Shown: positions 28,001 through 39,990 of the stretch, piece by piece
Layout: every line of letters begins with the position of its first letter
Numbering within the stretch: position 1 is the first letter of the stretch
NCBI GenBank assembly: GCA_905250115.1
Contig: CAJNOI010000305.1
Span: 1-64,000, forward strand
Direction of reading: 5' to 3'
Length of the DNA: 64,000 nucleotides
From: Adineta steineri
Taxonomy: Eukaryota; Rotifera; Eurotatoria; Adinetida; Adinetidae
Position numbers and translations under genes: made by a program
Notes under the pieces: model-generated
The model's database searches: none
Told to the model about the DNA's origin: nothing
What the model saw: only the letters and a program-made list of their open reading frames with translations

Positions 28001-29483
28001 ATTATTATTTAATTATTTAGAGAGATAACTATCGTCTTAATGAATCCTATCCATATCTTCTTCCAAAAACATATGACGATGCTGAATTAGTAGATACATC
28101 TTTACTTCGTTCAATACTTCCGGATAATCGACCTCCAATTTGTATTGATGCGCAATGTATTCGCTCTAGTTCTTATTGGTCATCTGGTATTCGTACTGTT
28201 GAACATTCATCTGAAAATGCTTATGTTGATATGATTAATAATGCTCAACATTTTATTTATATCGAAGTATGTTTTTTATTTTTTCGTTTTCGAAGTTTTA
28301 ATATACTTCATTAAAAAAAAATAATAGAATCAATTTTTTATTACAATTGCTGATGATACAATAGTTAAAAATAAGATTGCTGATGCATTGTATCGACGTA
28401 TCATTCGTGCATGTGTCGAGAAAGAAAAATTTCGTATATATGTTATTTTACCATTATTAGCTGCTTTTTCTGATACTAATTCTGTTCGAGCTGTATTTTA
28501 TTTTATCATGAGATCAATCAATAAAGGTGAAATGTCACTCTATCAACGATTAAAACAAAATGGTAAAATTAGTAATATTAATTTATACAAATCTTTATTT
28601 GATATGATTGTAGGTGTACCTAGTCCTGAAGAATATATTACATTTTATGGTATGCGAAATTGGGATATATTGATGGGTAATTTAGTAAGTATTGATATTT
28701 TATTTCATATTGAATTTAATTAAATTTTTTGTTATATAGGTAACAGAAATAATATATGTACATGCAAAATTAATGATTGTTGATGATCAAATGTGTATTT
28801 GTGGATCAGCTAATCTAAATGATCGATCTCTTCTAGGTACTCGAGATTCAGAAGTTTGTTTAGTTGTTAATGATCTTGAAATGATCGATTCTCATTTAAA
28901 TGGTCAAATGACAAAAGTAGGACGTTTCTGTTCAACATGGCGAAAAACATTATTCAGGTTTTTGACTTTCTTTTTATATTGATTTTATTTCGTTTATGTT
29001 TCTATCTCTTTACAGACATATATTGGGCATTAAAAATGAAGAGGAAATAAATGTTGATGATCCATGTACAGATGAATTTTATGAATATTTTCGTCGAATA
29101 GCAAAAAATAATACACAAATTTATGAAGAAGTATTTAATACAATACCTACTAATCAAGTACGACAATATGATGATATTGAAGCTTATTCTCAACGATCGA
29201 GTTTAAAAGATACTGATCCTCAAACAGTAACTATAGTTTTTTTAAGTAGATTTTCTTGAGATTCTCATACTTATTTTTTAGGCTTATAATAAATGCAAAC
29301 AAATTCAAGGATATATTGTAGAATTTCCAATAGAATTTCTTACCGATGATGGTATTATGCCTAAATTGATTACATCACAAGGTTCGTATTTTTATTGTTT
29401 AATTACAACTTAATACTATTTTGAAAATTTAAAATTTATTTCTTTTCATTTCAGGTGTTGCACCAAGTTCATTGTGGACATAA
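25071..29483 (+). CDS. PLD: Phospholipase D with PX and PH domains (PLD1/2-type)
   Basis: Twenty exons, 1097 residues: 25071-25152, 25197-25298, 25345-25450, 25514-25651, 25708-25837, 25894-25959, 26018-26707, 26766-26885, 26942-27093, 27141-27225, 27318-27387, 27447-27535, 27587-27770, 27835-27953, 28021-28266, 28328-28684, 28740-28957, 29016-29226, 29282-29381 and 29455-29483. An acidic N-terminus leads to a PX domain ([19 protein letters not shown] region), a PH domain ([14 protein letters not shown] region) and the PLD core. HKD motif 1 is HEKLVIID (H500, K502, D507). HKD motif 2 is HAKLMIVDD (H920, K922, D927) followed by GSANLNDRS. It hydrolyses phosphatidylcholine to phosphatidic acid at membranes bearing phosphoinositides. 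Length matches animal PLD1 (about 1070). The loop between the HKDs is charged and probably disordered. Confidence 0.95.
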
Positions 29484-30258
29484 ACTAATAAAATTATTTT
29501 ACATACTTTGATATACTTTTTTATACACGTTTCTCTTTCATTGTATAACATAAACTTTAATATCATAGTAAAAGTGTAGTCGCTGAATTTTATAATTTCT
29601 TCTATAAAAATATATTTATGAAAGTAAAAAGATATTTTAAACTAATTTTTAACGATCATATTTAGATATGAAGCAGCAACAGCAATATGTAATTTTGACT
29701 TGTAGTCTCTCTTGATCTGTTGTTTTATCATAATATAATAACAAAAGATTTCAATGTCAAAATTAATCGTTTAATAGGAAATATTCACGATATGTTATAA
29801 AATAAATATCATGTAGTTTTATTGGTTATATGTTATTAAATCGCAATAAATTGTATTTCATTCTTTTTGTCATAATTAGTCACCTTTTTTACGTTGTTTT
29901 ACTATTCGATCTTATGGAATGCCTTCGTTCGATTTTGAACAAAAATGAATACAAAAGAAAGTCATTCAACCTTTGTTGGTTATAACCAAAAACACAATAT
30001 TGATGTCCATTATATACCATTTTATAACAATAAAACTATATCAACAAAAATGTTGTGTACAGTCGTTATGTTTGTTCTATGATTTTGTAATTGACAACAT
30101 TCTTCTTCGTTCTTCTTCTTTCAATAAGTAATTACAACACCGTGTGAAATCTATAATACAAAACAAACATTCAACGTATTTATTCCGAAGACAAAAAACA
30201 ACACATCGTATAAGTCAACATAAAAGTTACACAACACACATTTAAGTAACAGTCTACA
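29484..30258. other. Intergenic downstream of PLD
   Basis: About 775 AT-rich bases with no recognised gene or repeat. Confidence 0.5.
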
Positions 30259-30735
30259 ATGACAAATCAAACCATCGCTACCTTGTTCATGTTACCGGTG
30301 GAACTTGTCTACCGAATTCTAGATCACCAAACATACTTTACAATTCTATGCTCAATGAGAAAACGTATGTCAACGATTCAATAGCATCGTAGATACGTAT
30401 CATAGATATCAGGTAAACTTAGATTATTTTTCATTATTACAATCTCTATTTAAATAGAATAACTTATAATTTCTTTGTTTCCAATCTCATGTAAAAATTT
30501 CACGTTTCAAATCAGGTATGATCTCATAAACATACAATGTTTGGATAAGAACGAAAAAATTAAAGGGACAAAATATTTTTATCGATTTTTTACGTGTATC
30601 TAAACACGTTTTTATCGACAGTTTTCCATCTAGACACTCATCAAACTGAATCTCGGAGGCAATGGAATCGGAGAGGATACCAGGCTTGAAATCATTGAAT
30701 TTCTCGAACGCAATGGAAGAACAAGAACATCGTAA
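30259..30735 (+). pseudogene. Frameshifted F-box/LRR gene remnant
   Basis: Exon 1 (30259-30412) starts with an F-box-like block, LPVELVYRILDHQTYFTIL. The original frame hits a stop at 30382 after the run AGAAAAC at about 30358-30364. Shifting by one base there opens a normal continuation (NVCQRFNSIVDTYHRYQ) up to a GTAAAC donor. A TTTTCCATCTAG acceptor at 30633 then joins in phase to a leucine-rich repeat (TLIKLNLGGNGIGED...) that stops at 30735. So one extra A separates the two halves. The intact product would be only about 85 residues, very short for an F-box/LRR protein. A sequencing error in the A run is the main alternative to true decay. Confidence 0.6.
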
Positions 30736-30870
30736 TTGTTAATAGTTAATATGTTTTGATAGCTGATACATACCTACTAATTGGATATGCGGATATTGTT
30801 TTTGTAGTATAATCTTTATAAATACCGTAAATAAAATTACTTATATTTCAACTTAACTTAGATTGTAGTT

Positions 30871-31278
30871 TTGATCTTAATATGTAAAACGGATGAAATT
30901 TATAGTTGCATACATCTTAAAAGTGTAAATATGAATGTGGTATCTATCACCTCGCGACCTACTCACTTTTTATTGGTGGACAAATACTCTGATTCATCAT
31001 TGAAGCAGGATAACAGAGTGGACGATCATCACATTGCGGATGTTAAATACAGACTGTATTGGATTGAAGACATGAATTGTCTGAAGAATTACACGGTACC
31101 AGACGAGAACATGTGGGCCACAGAAAACCACAAACACCAGTATCGTCATTTTCGCCTGGCATATGAAAACAGCCACACGCACTGTTTGTGGAGCACTCAG
31201 CATATTGAGCTTTTTTTCACATATCTGAGATTTGATTTGAACTATGAAAGTGATAAACTAATATATATAAACATATAA
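30871..31278 (+). CDS. Unrecognised 135-codon open frame
   Basis: Open frame of 135 codons from ATG. The middle (about 31000-31200) has visibly more G and C than the flanks, which is what makes it worth listing. The product is rich in His, Asp, Tyr and Trp with no signal peptide, membrane segment or known motif. The opposite strand is also open for 68 codons. It could be a small gene, a missing exon or a relic of a captured sequence. I do not recognise it. Confidence 0.25.
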   Translation: MILICKTDEIYSCIHLKSVNMNVVSITSRPTHFLLVDKYSDSSLKQDNRVDDHHIADVKYRLYWIEDMNCLKNYTVPDENMWATENHKHQYRHFRLAYENSHTHCLWSTQHIELFFTYLRFDLNYESDKLIYINI

Positions 31279-32767
31279 AATAGAATAGAAATCAAATCTG
31301 TTATACTAAAATATGAAATGAATTGATGTTAATAAAATTAATGATAAAAATCAATAGTTATTTACCTGAAAATAATGAAAACGATATAGCAATGAATCTT
31401 GATTGTAGTCATAGTTGATTTTAAAATAAGATAATATCATCAAAAAATGTATGCTTTTATTTCTAAAACACAGATGGTATCTTTAGTCAAATTTAATTGA
31501 AATATAACAGATGCATTTATTCACATATTAATAAATGGAAATTTAATATTCTTTTCATTACTTCTAATCTTTTCGATTCTATTCTATGAAAAATACAATA
31601 AAAATGGAATTAACAAACGAATCAAAAGAGAAATTTAGAAAATTAAAATGATGTTTGAAAGTTGATCAGTTTCACATACAGAAGACATGATAACATTCTT
31701 AATATACAAATGAATTATAATATCGCATTTTAATGCTCGAAACACCTTGAGACTTTATTAAAGTAATAGACTAGTGGAATCGTTTATTCAAAAAAAAATA
31801 TTCAATACAAGAATATGATTATATATAAATTGGATGTGCTATATGTAAACTATTAAAATTATGTTTCATGTCTCTTATGAATATTAATGTAGTTTTGTCA
31901 CTATTTATTTACGTTTTTCTTCAAAATAAACTAGTGGATGAGAAGGACTATGTGATAGATGTTATCCTTGATGGTGGATGAGTGTGGGTGTAGTTATTAC
32001 ATACATCCCATACCCATACCCTCAAAATGAAACAATACAAGAATTATAGTCGAATAAAATTTGAAATATCACGATCATCAGTAACAGATGTTCGTCATAC
32101 TGAAACACCTAAATCAAATTTATCCATTCAAAATACTAATAAACAATATCGTGATTACAAAAAAGAAACAACACGTGCATCACCTTATTAATGTAAATAA
32201 AGTATAAGATAAAAATAAATCAATCCAATCAGTGCAAAATGGTAAATAACAAGTAGTATTATTATTAACAAAAAGTTCTCAATATTTTCTCAACTTGAAA
32301 TAATAATTTTATCTACACATTCAAAATTTTACACTATTATTGAAGAATGTTGTTTTTTTTGTATTGAAATCAAACCCTATGATCTGATGAGATATTATAG
32401 AATAGATTATTCAGTATAAATTGGTCACGTTTTTTTTTTATTAGTTCGATGTTTTTACTCTAAAATACTGAGAACTGTATATATTAAATTATGATAGGGT
32501 ATTTTTGAGTATACGCGTAATGAGTGAGGATAAAAAAAGAAACATAATTTGAGAGGAAAAAAACATATTCATGTGAAAAATACCCTTGAGGTTCGATAAA
32601 AATGATATTTAGGCATAGTAAAGAAAATGATATACGTATTAATGACGTTTTATGTGTTTCAGTTGATTGATTCGTGTGCGTCATACGTTGAGTATTTAAT
32701 CGTGAGAAATTTTCATAGTTAGATATTATATTTTCTTCTATTCAAATCAATTCAAGATACAATTAAA
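31279..32767. other. Intergenic with palindrome and a short open frame
   Basis: About 1.5 kb. It holds a GT/AC palindrome (31970-32026). Immediately after it is a 54-codon open frame (32027-32191) with a charged product and no known motif, possibly a cut-off 3' exon. The rest is AT-rich and featureless. Confidence 0.4.
31970..32026. repeat. GT/AC palindrome copy
   Basis: Left arm GATGGTGGATGAGTGTGGGT and right arm CATCCCATACCCATACCCTC. The right edge abuts the ATG of a short open frame. Confidence 0.65.
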
Positions 32768-33264
32768 ATGAGTGCACAACGATTCGATACACAATTTGAT
32801 CGTGCTGATGTTAATCATGATGGAGGAGTCGATGAACAAGAATTTCGACAATTTCTTGGTCCCGTTCGAGATGAAAGAAGATTATCTGGAAATTTATCAA
32901 CTCAAGATGTTCAACATTTTACTGTGAGTTGTCTAGTTATTCGAAAATTGTTTTGAAATTTTATTTTAAATAGGCTCATTCATCACAAGATGGTGAAATA
33001 ATAACATATCCAGTAGGTCTTGATGTAGCTGTAGCTGGTTTTGCACCAGAAAATCCAATTTCATATGAAAAATTTACAGCAGGTGCTGCTGCAAATGAAG
33101 AACATAAATATGGTCTTGGTCCTGATGTTGGTATTGGTGCACCAGATGTTGCTAGAAAAAGTAATCATTATGATCCAGCTGGAGCTATGTTTAATTATGC
33201 TGATGTTAATCATGATGGAAGAATTGACAAACAAGAATTTGGTTCATTTATGAAATCCGTTTAA
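32768..33264 (+). CDS. Two-EF-hand calcium-binding protein
   Basis: Two exons (32768-32923 and 32974-33264), 148 residues. Two canonical EF-hand loops are present, DVNHDGGVDEQE (14-25) and DVNHDGRIDKQE (129-140). They sit at opposite ends and have nearly identical sequence, with an Ala/Gly/Pro-rich linker of about 100 residues between them. The wide separation is unlike calmodulin-type paired hands and suggests each hand pairs with a cryptic partner or that the protein dimerises. No signal peptide. Function beyond calcium binding is not predictable. Confidence 0.8.
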
Positions 33265-33898
33265 ATTTCTTTTTTTGTCTTTCTTTTTTCATTGATTAAT
33301 TCGGTATTGTGTTTAAATGTTTTTTTTATAATTATACAAGTGAGACTTTTTTAGTTTTAATAAATGTACATTAACGAAATTATTCTATCTTATATTTTTC
33401 ATGAGATATTTTCAATATAATTATCGAAAAAAAATCATTTGAGCTACGATTTAAAAAGAAGTGATATTTATTATGTAAGATAATATTTTAATGTGGTTTC
33501 GTGACTCATCGAAGTATGACTCATCACATTTCCGAGGACATAATTATTTTTTATACAAATATATCAAATATTTTTGACGCATTTGCAGTGCAATGAAAGA
33601 AAATCATCATCGCCTAAGACCGTTGTTTTATAATGAAGTAATCCGTTGATGAAAATAAAAGACAAATTGTATTATAAAATTTCTTTTAACGCATAACTTA
33701 TAAATACAGACATCTTATAAACTTCAGGTAGTATATTTAATAGTTCATAATAAAAGGTTTGCTTCTGTCATCCAGATACAGAAAAATTTGAATAAAATAT
33801 TGAGCATCTCAATAAATAGTTATAGATATATATTGAATTCAATTTGTCTTTGAAGTAGAATGTTAATAGTACAGGTCATCATAACGAACGGCGATGAA
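33265..33898. other. Intergenic between convergent EF-hand and GPCR genes
   Basis: About 630 AT-rich bases. No coding region or repeat family member seen. Confidence 0.5.
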
Positions 33899-34924
33899 CT
33901 ATCGATGAGTAGGCATCATTGATATTTGATGTATTTCATCTTGAGCCTTAGTAAAACCAATTCGATTTTGATGCCGATGTTGTCGAATAATCTTGAAAAA
34001 TTCTTTTCGAAAAGCAGTACCCGTTAGTGTATATAAATAAAAACTGGTCGAATGAGCAAATTGTGTTAACATACTAGCAATTTCATAAGCCAAATTTTCT
34101 TTAGCAAGTCGTAGAGAATCCTTAGGTATACTAATGGTAAATGATGCATAGAGTCGATATATAGAAAATGGTAAAGTAGAAATTACAATTACCAATACTT
34201 GAAACGCTAACATACGTGAGAGTTGAGTATCCGTACGTCGAATAGTATGATTATTCTGAGGAACCATTGGAATAACTTTACGATGTTGACGCAAATTGTT
34301 GAGTGTTAGACAACCAAATAGAAGCATCAATAAAGATGGACAGAGTGAATATAAAATCATAGCCCAAAATGCAATGAAAGTACGATAGATACCCTTTTGA
34401 CCATAACATGCAGGTGTCAAATTACCAAATTGATCATATACATAGCTTATGTTATAGAAAATCAACATGTGACTGTATAAAATGATGATCGCAATGATGA
34501 TGATTCCTATAGCAATTTTTGCTATTTTATATGAGCTAATTTGACGAATATTTATTGTTGCTGAACTCTTGAAATATCGATCAGCACACGCGAAAGCAAT
34601 CAACCAGCATGGTATTGTTCGTGCAATATAGAAAGTAAAAAGTTCTGTTTTACATATTACTAAATTGAAATTAGCCAAGTCCATATTGAAACCTTCAGAG
34701 ACAATGCGCACAGGCACGATTACAAATATAAAAAATAGATTAAAAAATGTTGAAAATAAAAAATAGAGGGAGCATGGTTCACCACGTAGACTTGGTCGTG
34801 TAAAAATAAGAACATTGAATATGAGACCAATTCCACCGAATATAAAATTGATTATTGATATAAAAAGGACGATTGTTGTCACGGCTGTATTTATTTGATG
34901 GATTGTAACGTCAACAGATGACAT
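33899..34924 (-). CDS. Rhodopsin-like GPCR, paralogue A
   Basis: Single exon, 341 residues from the chosen start. Seven membrane segments are evident. TM1 is followed by FTRPSLRGEPCSLYFL, which is shared in pattern (R-P-x-L-R-x-x-P-C-x-x-Y-F) with the GPCRs at 37.6 and 55.8 kb. The DRY equivalent is ACADRYFKSS and TM7 ends FYLYTLTGTAFRKEF. The open frame runs 53 codons further upstream, but MSSVDV matches the N-termini of both paralogues, so I start there. Peptide-receptor-like by overall pattern; the ligand is unknown. It is intronless, whereas its two paralogues have introns. Confidence 0.85.
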   Translation of the reverse strand: MSSVDVTIHQINTAVTTIVLFISIINFIFGGIGLIFNVLIFTRPSLRGEPCSLYFLFSTFFNLFFIFVIVPVRIVSEGFNMDLANFNLVICKTELFTFYIARTIPCWLIAFACADRYFKSSATINIRQISSYKIAKIAIGIIIIAIIILYSHMLIFYNISYVYDQFGNLTPACYGQKGIYRTFIAFWAMILYSLCPSLLMLLFGCLTLNNLRQHRKVIPMVPQNNHTIRRTDTQLSRMLAFQVLVIVISTLPFSIYRLYASFTISIPKDSLRLAKENLAYEIASMLTQFAHSTSFYLYTLTGTAFRKEFFKIIRQHRHQNRIGFTKAQDEIHQISMMPTHR

Positions 34925-37587
34925 AATAGAAATACAAATATCGAATTTGTTTAGTATGAATTTGTTAATAGAATCTAAATGTAAGAAATCAAATATCGAT
35001 GTAATAGAATAGCAGATAAAAACTACTATGAAATTATTAGAAAAATCTTTTAAGGATTTCTTGCTTCTTACGAGACCTGACATCTCTTCTACTTTTTTTC
35101 TGTTCTTTTCATTTTTTTTGCTTCGTTTAATATTCCCCTAGTCTATGCTTCTTCTTTAGAAAATGAAACTGATTCTTTTAAATTCAGTTGAAATAAAAAG
35201 ATCATATAGATTTAAATCGAATAAATATAATAATCATATCGCGAAACTCTTTTTTCTTGATTTTGAACAATAAATCTTAGATTTCTATATAAAAATTGTT
35301 TATTGCAACATTTAATTAAAACTTAAATATAGTTTTGTGTGAAAAATATTCTATTTCTATTTCTTGTGACAGTATCAAAGGTGACAGGTTTGCTTCTCAT
35401 AGTCATGAAAAAAACAAAAAAATAACATTGATTGAGTTTGTTATTTTATCAACCGAGCGAAAACTTGTCTTTGAAAATATAATAGTTGATTAACTATTCT
35501 GATATAATAGATGTATTTTGGAACATCTTTTTTTCTACGTAAAAATATTTACCTCTATTAAAATAAACACATGAAAATCGAAGTAGTTGATATTAGTTTT
35601 AAAAATAAAGAAATAGTCATCTAACTCGAGTATGGAGCTGACTAAAATGTAAAAAAAGAAAAATATATACGTGTCTAATAGACTTTATGTAATAAATGAT
35701 GATACTGCAAGGTAAATGAAAAAGGATATAATATAAATTGCTCTAAAATAAGAGCATGTCTTTCATATAGAATGGGAAGTACGTCAAAGTCCTTGATGCA
35801 TAATAATTTAATTAAAACAAAAACTATAGTTGATGTTTTTTAATTTTAATTTTATGCATTATTTGTTTATTAAATTTAGAAAAAGAATATTGTCTAAAGC
35901 TGCGTTTAAATGCGTTTTAATTTTATGTTGTGACAAATATGTTTTCATACGTTTAAATGAGCAAACGCGTTTAAGATACGGATGTTTTTCCATCTAGAAA
36001 TCACGCGAATGTTATAAAATAGAAAAGTAAAATATCATGTAGTCAACTTTTGAAATAAATACAATTATATTATTTGAAATGAAAACAATATTTAGATGCA
36101 TTTTATTTGATCAGATCAAGAGAAATATAATTTCACAAGGAATCCGTTGAAGGAAACTTCCTGAAAATTTGTACTGTTTTTTTTCTGCTTTTAAAAAAAT
36201 TCAGAATATTCGAGACCATGAATGTAGATATGAATATAGAATGAAGGATCTCATTGAGTTCAGCCTTTCTTGTGAAGTTTTTTATTTTTCACAAATAAAG
36301 AAGGATATGGGTGTGAGAAGGAGGATAAGTACGGATGTGTTCTCAAAGAAAGCTTTTAATGAAATGCTAGAATAGTGATATTCTACAATAATTGTATTCT
36401 CAAACTTCAATATAAAAGACGAAAACTGATTCTTAATCGTAATACTTCAACAGTAATTATTGATCATTTTCTTCGTCAAGGCGATATGAATTTACTTACA
36501 AAAAAATTTAATGTTCTCTGGATTAATATTGTTGATGATTCGAATAAAAATATCGCGCAACATTTTCATAAAACAAATGTTTTTTTTTCTTTATGTTAAA
36601 AGAAAAATGAGAAAGTATTAGTTCATCGTCATGTGAGGAGTTCTCGATTATCTTCAATTATTTTTGCTTAATTTAATTAAATAAGATTTTTATTTGATAA
36701 ATGATTTCGTAATGTGTTCTTCAAGATATTATCATGAAACTTTATCTAATGCTTTTGATCATTTACTTAATCGACATCTATTTGCTACACCTAATTCTGT
36801 TTCGAAAAAAAAGATAATTTCAACTTTGTCTTGGGGATATCCTTTGACAACTGTTTATACGTTCGGATGTATGGACATATATCAGTTAAATATTGTTTAA
36901 TCAGTCACATCATCAATGTGGCATTGAATATCATTTTTTTGTTGTTTCAAAAATCGACGTATACATATCTGTCAAACGGCTGAAAAAAACACTGAGCATC
37001 TGTTCAATATTATTCTAGTTTTAATTTAACATCTGCACATCGGTGGTTTTTTTCTTTTTTCTGTTAGGAAAACTTTTGTCGTTGAATACATAAAGAATTG
37101 AATGGTAGATCGTATGGAGAAAAAGAGGAGGATAGACTTGTTTTTCCAAGAAATAGAGAGAATTTTTCATACAGATATTAGTCTTATTTATATAACGTAG
37201 CAAAAATTTCTGTTGCATTTATATAATAAAAATAATAATTCATTCATTTGTATTGAGAAGGTAAGATTGTTCGACAATTATTTTTCAAAATATCATATAG
37301 AAATAAATAACATCTGTTTAAAAAGCTATTTTAACAAGAATAATAAATATCGATACCCATCCGACGCTGTCTGCTTGATTGTTTTTCCATTTTTGGGTGA
37401 AATGTAAATTGAATATACTATATTTTTTCATTTATTTTTTTTTAAACTGTATCTTTTCTCTTTTTTCTACACACATTTTAAGTACAATGTGACGATCTTG
37501 AAGGTGTGGATGTGAGTGTAGATTAAGCGAAGATGGATATACTAATTTGCATCTGTTAATTTTATTTGTAGAACTGCAATTAAAAAT
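34925..37587. other. Long divergent intergenic region between two GPCR paralogues
   Basis: About 2.7 kb. Two weakly coding-like stretches at about 36375-36600 and 36690-36900 could be decayed exons, but I recognise no family. An isolated G-rich half-arm (CTTGAAGGTGTGGATGTGAG, near 37497) resembles the left arm of the palindrome family without its partner. Confidence 0.4.
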
Positions 37588-38898
37588 ATGGTTGACGTTG
37601 AAACGGCAGCTAATACAGCGTCGTTTCTTATTTGGCACTGCCTCTTGTTCTTCTTTGTTCTTGGTATAATTGGTCATCTACTTAGTTTCTACGTGCTCAC
37701 TCGACGTAAGCTTCGTTCGAATCCATGTACTGTCTATTTTCTTGCAGCAACTGCGGCCAGCTGTATTGTGGTATTGATTATGCTTCCTTTGCGTGTACTA
37801 CAAAATGCTTATAATATTGATCCAGCTGATTATTCTAAACCTATCTGCAAAATAGAATACTATATTAATAATACGACCAGGTAAGGATAATTAAATCGTA
37901 TCTACAAATAATATGTCGACATAGTGGGCTTCATTCAATTCCGTTCGAAAATCATATTTTGAGGTTATCAATGTGGATGTAATTTCATCAAACTGTTTCT
38001 ATTCTGACAGAAGAGTAGAACTAAGAGTAGAATTAGTTTCCGATTTCATCGAATAGTATTAAAAATATCATCATTAAAGTTGTCTGTGTTTGGTAACCTC
38101 TAGGAGAGTAATTTTATATTGTTCTTTTCGATGAATTGTATGTATCTTTATAGAGCTATGGCTTCTTGGTTTCTGAGTTTGGCTTTTATGGATCGATACT
38201 TCTGCAGTTCAAACAATGTCCGCTTGCGTCGCTACAGTAGTGTACGCATGGCTCGAATTATTATAATATTTTTCACTTTGATCATGTTCCTAATTCATAT
38301 TCATGTGGCTGTCTACAATATCGTTGGTACTGGCCGTACCCCCATACCTTTCAATCAAGTGTCACCAATATGTACTATAGCAAGTGGTTTTTATACAACC
38401 TTTAGTCTCTATTGGTTTCTCATTGTCTATGCTTTATGTCCACCTGTTCTCATGCTCATTTTTGGTTCACTTACTTTATCCAATATTCATAAACATCGTC
38501 GACAAATTCGACCTAATTTATCTGAAATTAATAATCGCAAGAGAGAGAAAATTTCGAGACAAATGTTAATCATGCTCATTGTACAATGTACTTTCATAAC
38601 TATTTGTACCATACCATTAGCTTTACAACGTATTTACGGCAGCAATACGTCTTCACAACAAAAGAGTATAACACAGAAAACATTGGATCAATTATTTCTT
38701 ACTATTGCTGTTTCGCTTGGCTTAGTTGGACATTCACTTACCTTCTATATCTTCACTCTTTCTGGAGCTATGTTTCGAGATGAAGTAAAAAAATTAATTA
38801 TGAAAATTCCAGGATGTAGACGAATCTTTACTGCAACGGGTACACAAGTAAAAACCAACAGGATACCGCCAGTTCCACTTGAACGTAGAAATGTGTGA
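37588..38898 (+). CDS. Rhodopsin-like GPCR, paralogue B
   Basis: Two exons (37588-37880 and 38154-38898), 345 residues. Seven membrane segments. TM1-loop motif LTRRKLRSNPCTVYFLAA, DRY equivalent AFMDRYFCSS, TM7 end FYIFTLSGAMFRDEV. The intron (273 bases) falls in TM3 just before A-S-W-F, matching the position of the first intron of paralogue C at 56.5 kb. The shared intron position supports common descent. The ligand is unknown. Confidence 0.87.
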
Positions 38899-39056
38899 AT
38901 ATTACGAAAGTATCAAACAGCTAAAGTAGTAGATGCACCTATTAATGAATGATTCTAATAAATAACATTTCTTATCTAAATATTTAAAATAGATGTTGTA
39001 ATGTATCTGTTGTCATGTCATGTAAACTCATCATTTTACATGCTAAAAAAGGCTAT

Positions 39057-39120
39057 AGGTGTGTGTGAGAGTGAGTACACTATGTTCATCTCTTACTCAC
39101 ACCCACACCCATCCTCAAGA
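39057..39120. repeat. GT/AC palindrome copy
   Basis: Left arm AGGTGTGTGTGAGAGTGAGT and right arm TTACTCACACCCACACCCAT, followed by the conserved edge CCTCAAGA. Confidence 0.7.
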
Positions 39121-39476
39121 TGATGGTCAGCAGAATAAATAAATGATCAGTATTATATCTAATTGATCAGTTATTAAAATAATTAGGATTAATCAATATG
39201 TTTCAAAATTAACGAATTAAATTGAATGGTTAGCATAGAAATCGATGTGTTAAAGTGTGATTCACTTCCTTTTCTTTTCTTCCCTTACGTCATATAAATG
39301 ACAAATATAATACACATATATATCTTTTCTTTTTCTTGCTTTTCTTCGTATTAGGATATTTTTCAAAAATTTTTTTTCTCTTGATATGGGTCAGATATTT
39401 TCCCTTGTTATGACGGTTTCTTCCAAGTATCGTTGATTCACCCCTAAATTGTTCGTATATATATAGTTATCTTTTA

Positions 39477-39517
39477 GAATGTGTGTGGATAAGAAAAAGA
39501 CATTCACACCCACCTTA
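39477..39517. repeat. Weak GT/AC palindrome
   Basis: AGAATGTGTGTGG and CATTCACACCCACC, separated by an A-rich loop. Short and imperfect, so membership in the family is uncertain. Confidence 0.4.
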
Positions 39518-39990
39518 GTTAGAAATTGTGTAAACCACTACCAGCAGCAAAAATAGTGTTGATTGATGAGAAACAGAAAGAGGTAAGCCAGCAATAATCA
39601 AATCTGCTTTGCTAGTTCAATTGGTGAGTTTTCCTTTGTCTCCATTTAATTTCTTCTGCTGACATTTATGGATAGAAAGCCGACCATTTTAGTGCTGATC
39701 AAAAATTATGTTTCCTTAATATTTTATAGATTAAAACCATGCAGTTAGTAATTCAATAGTGACGGTTCTGAGAGTGAGTGTTATGATCATATTTTACTCA
39801 CATCCAGTCTGTTCAATTTTAGATAAAGATTGATGTTATATTAGTTTTATTCTCATCATGACTTATATTATTTGTTATTTCTTTTTTCTATCAAATATAT
39901 CCCGCATTGAATATATAAACTATATAGATAATGATAGTGTGCGTTTTACCTTGTCACGTTGTTTTCTTTTTCTATCAATTGAAGCAGAAT

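Larger units (their letters stand above)
38899..39990. other. Intergenic with GT/AC palindromes
   Basis: About 1.1 kb between GPCR B and the LCAT-like pseudogene. It carries a palindrome at 39057-39120 and a weaker one at about 39477-39517. Confidence 0.5.

Noticed and set aside
36375-36900. Two coding-like stretches between GPCR paralogues
   Set aside because: The first frame begins on GTG and neither has a motif, splice partner or recognisable family. Listed only as possible decayed exons in the intergenic entry.
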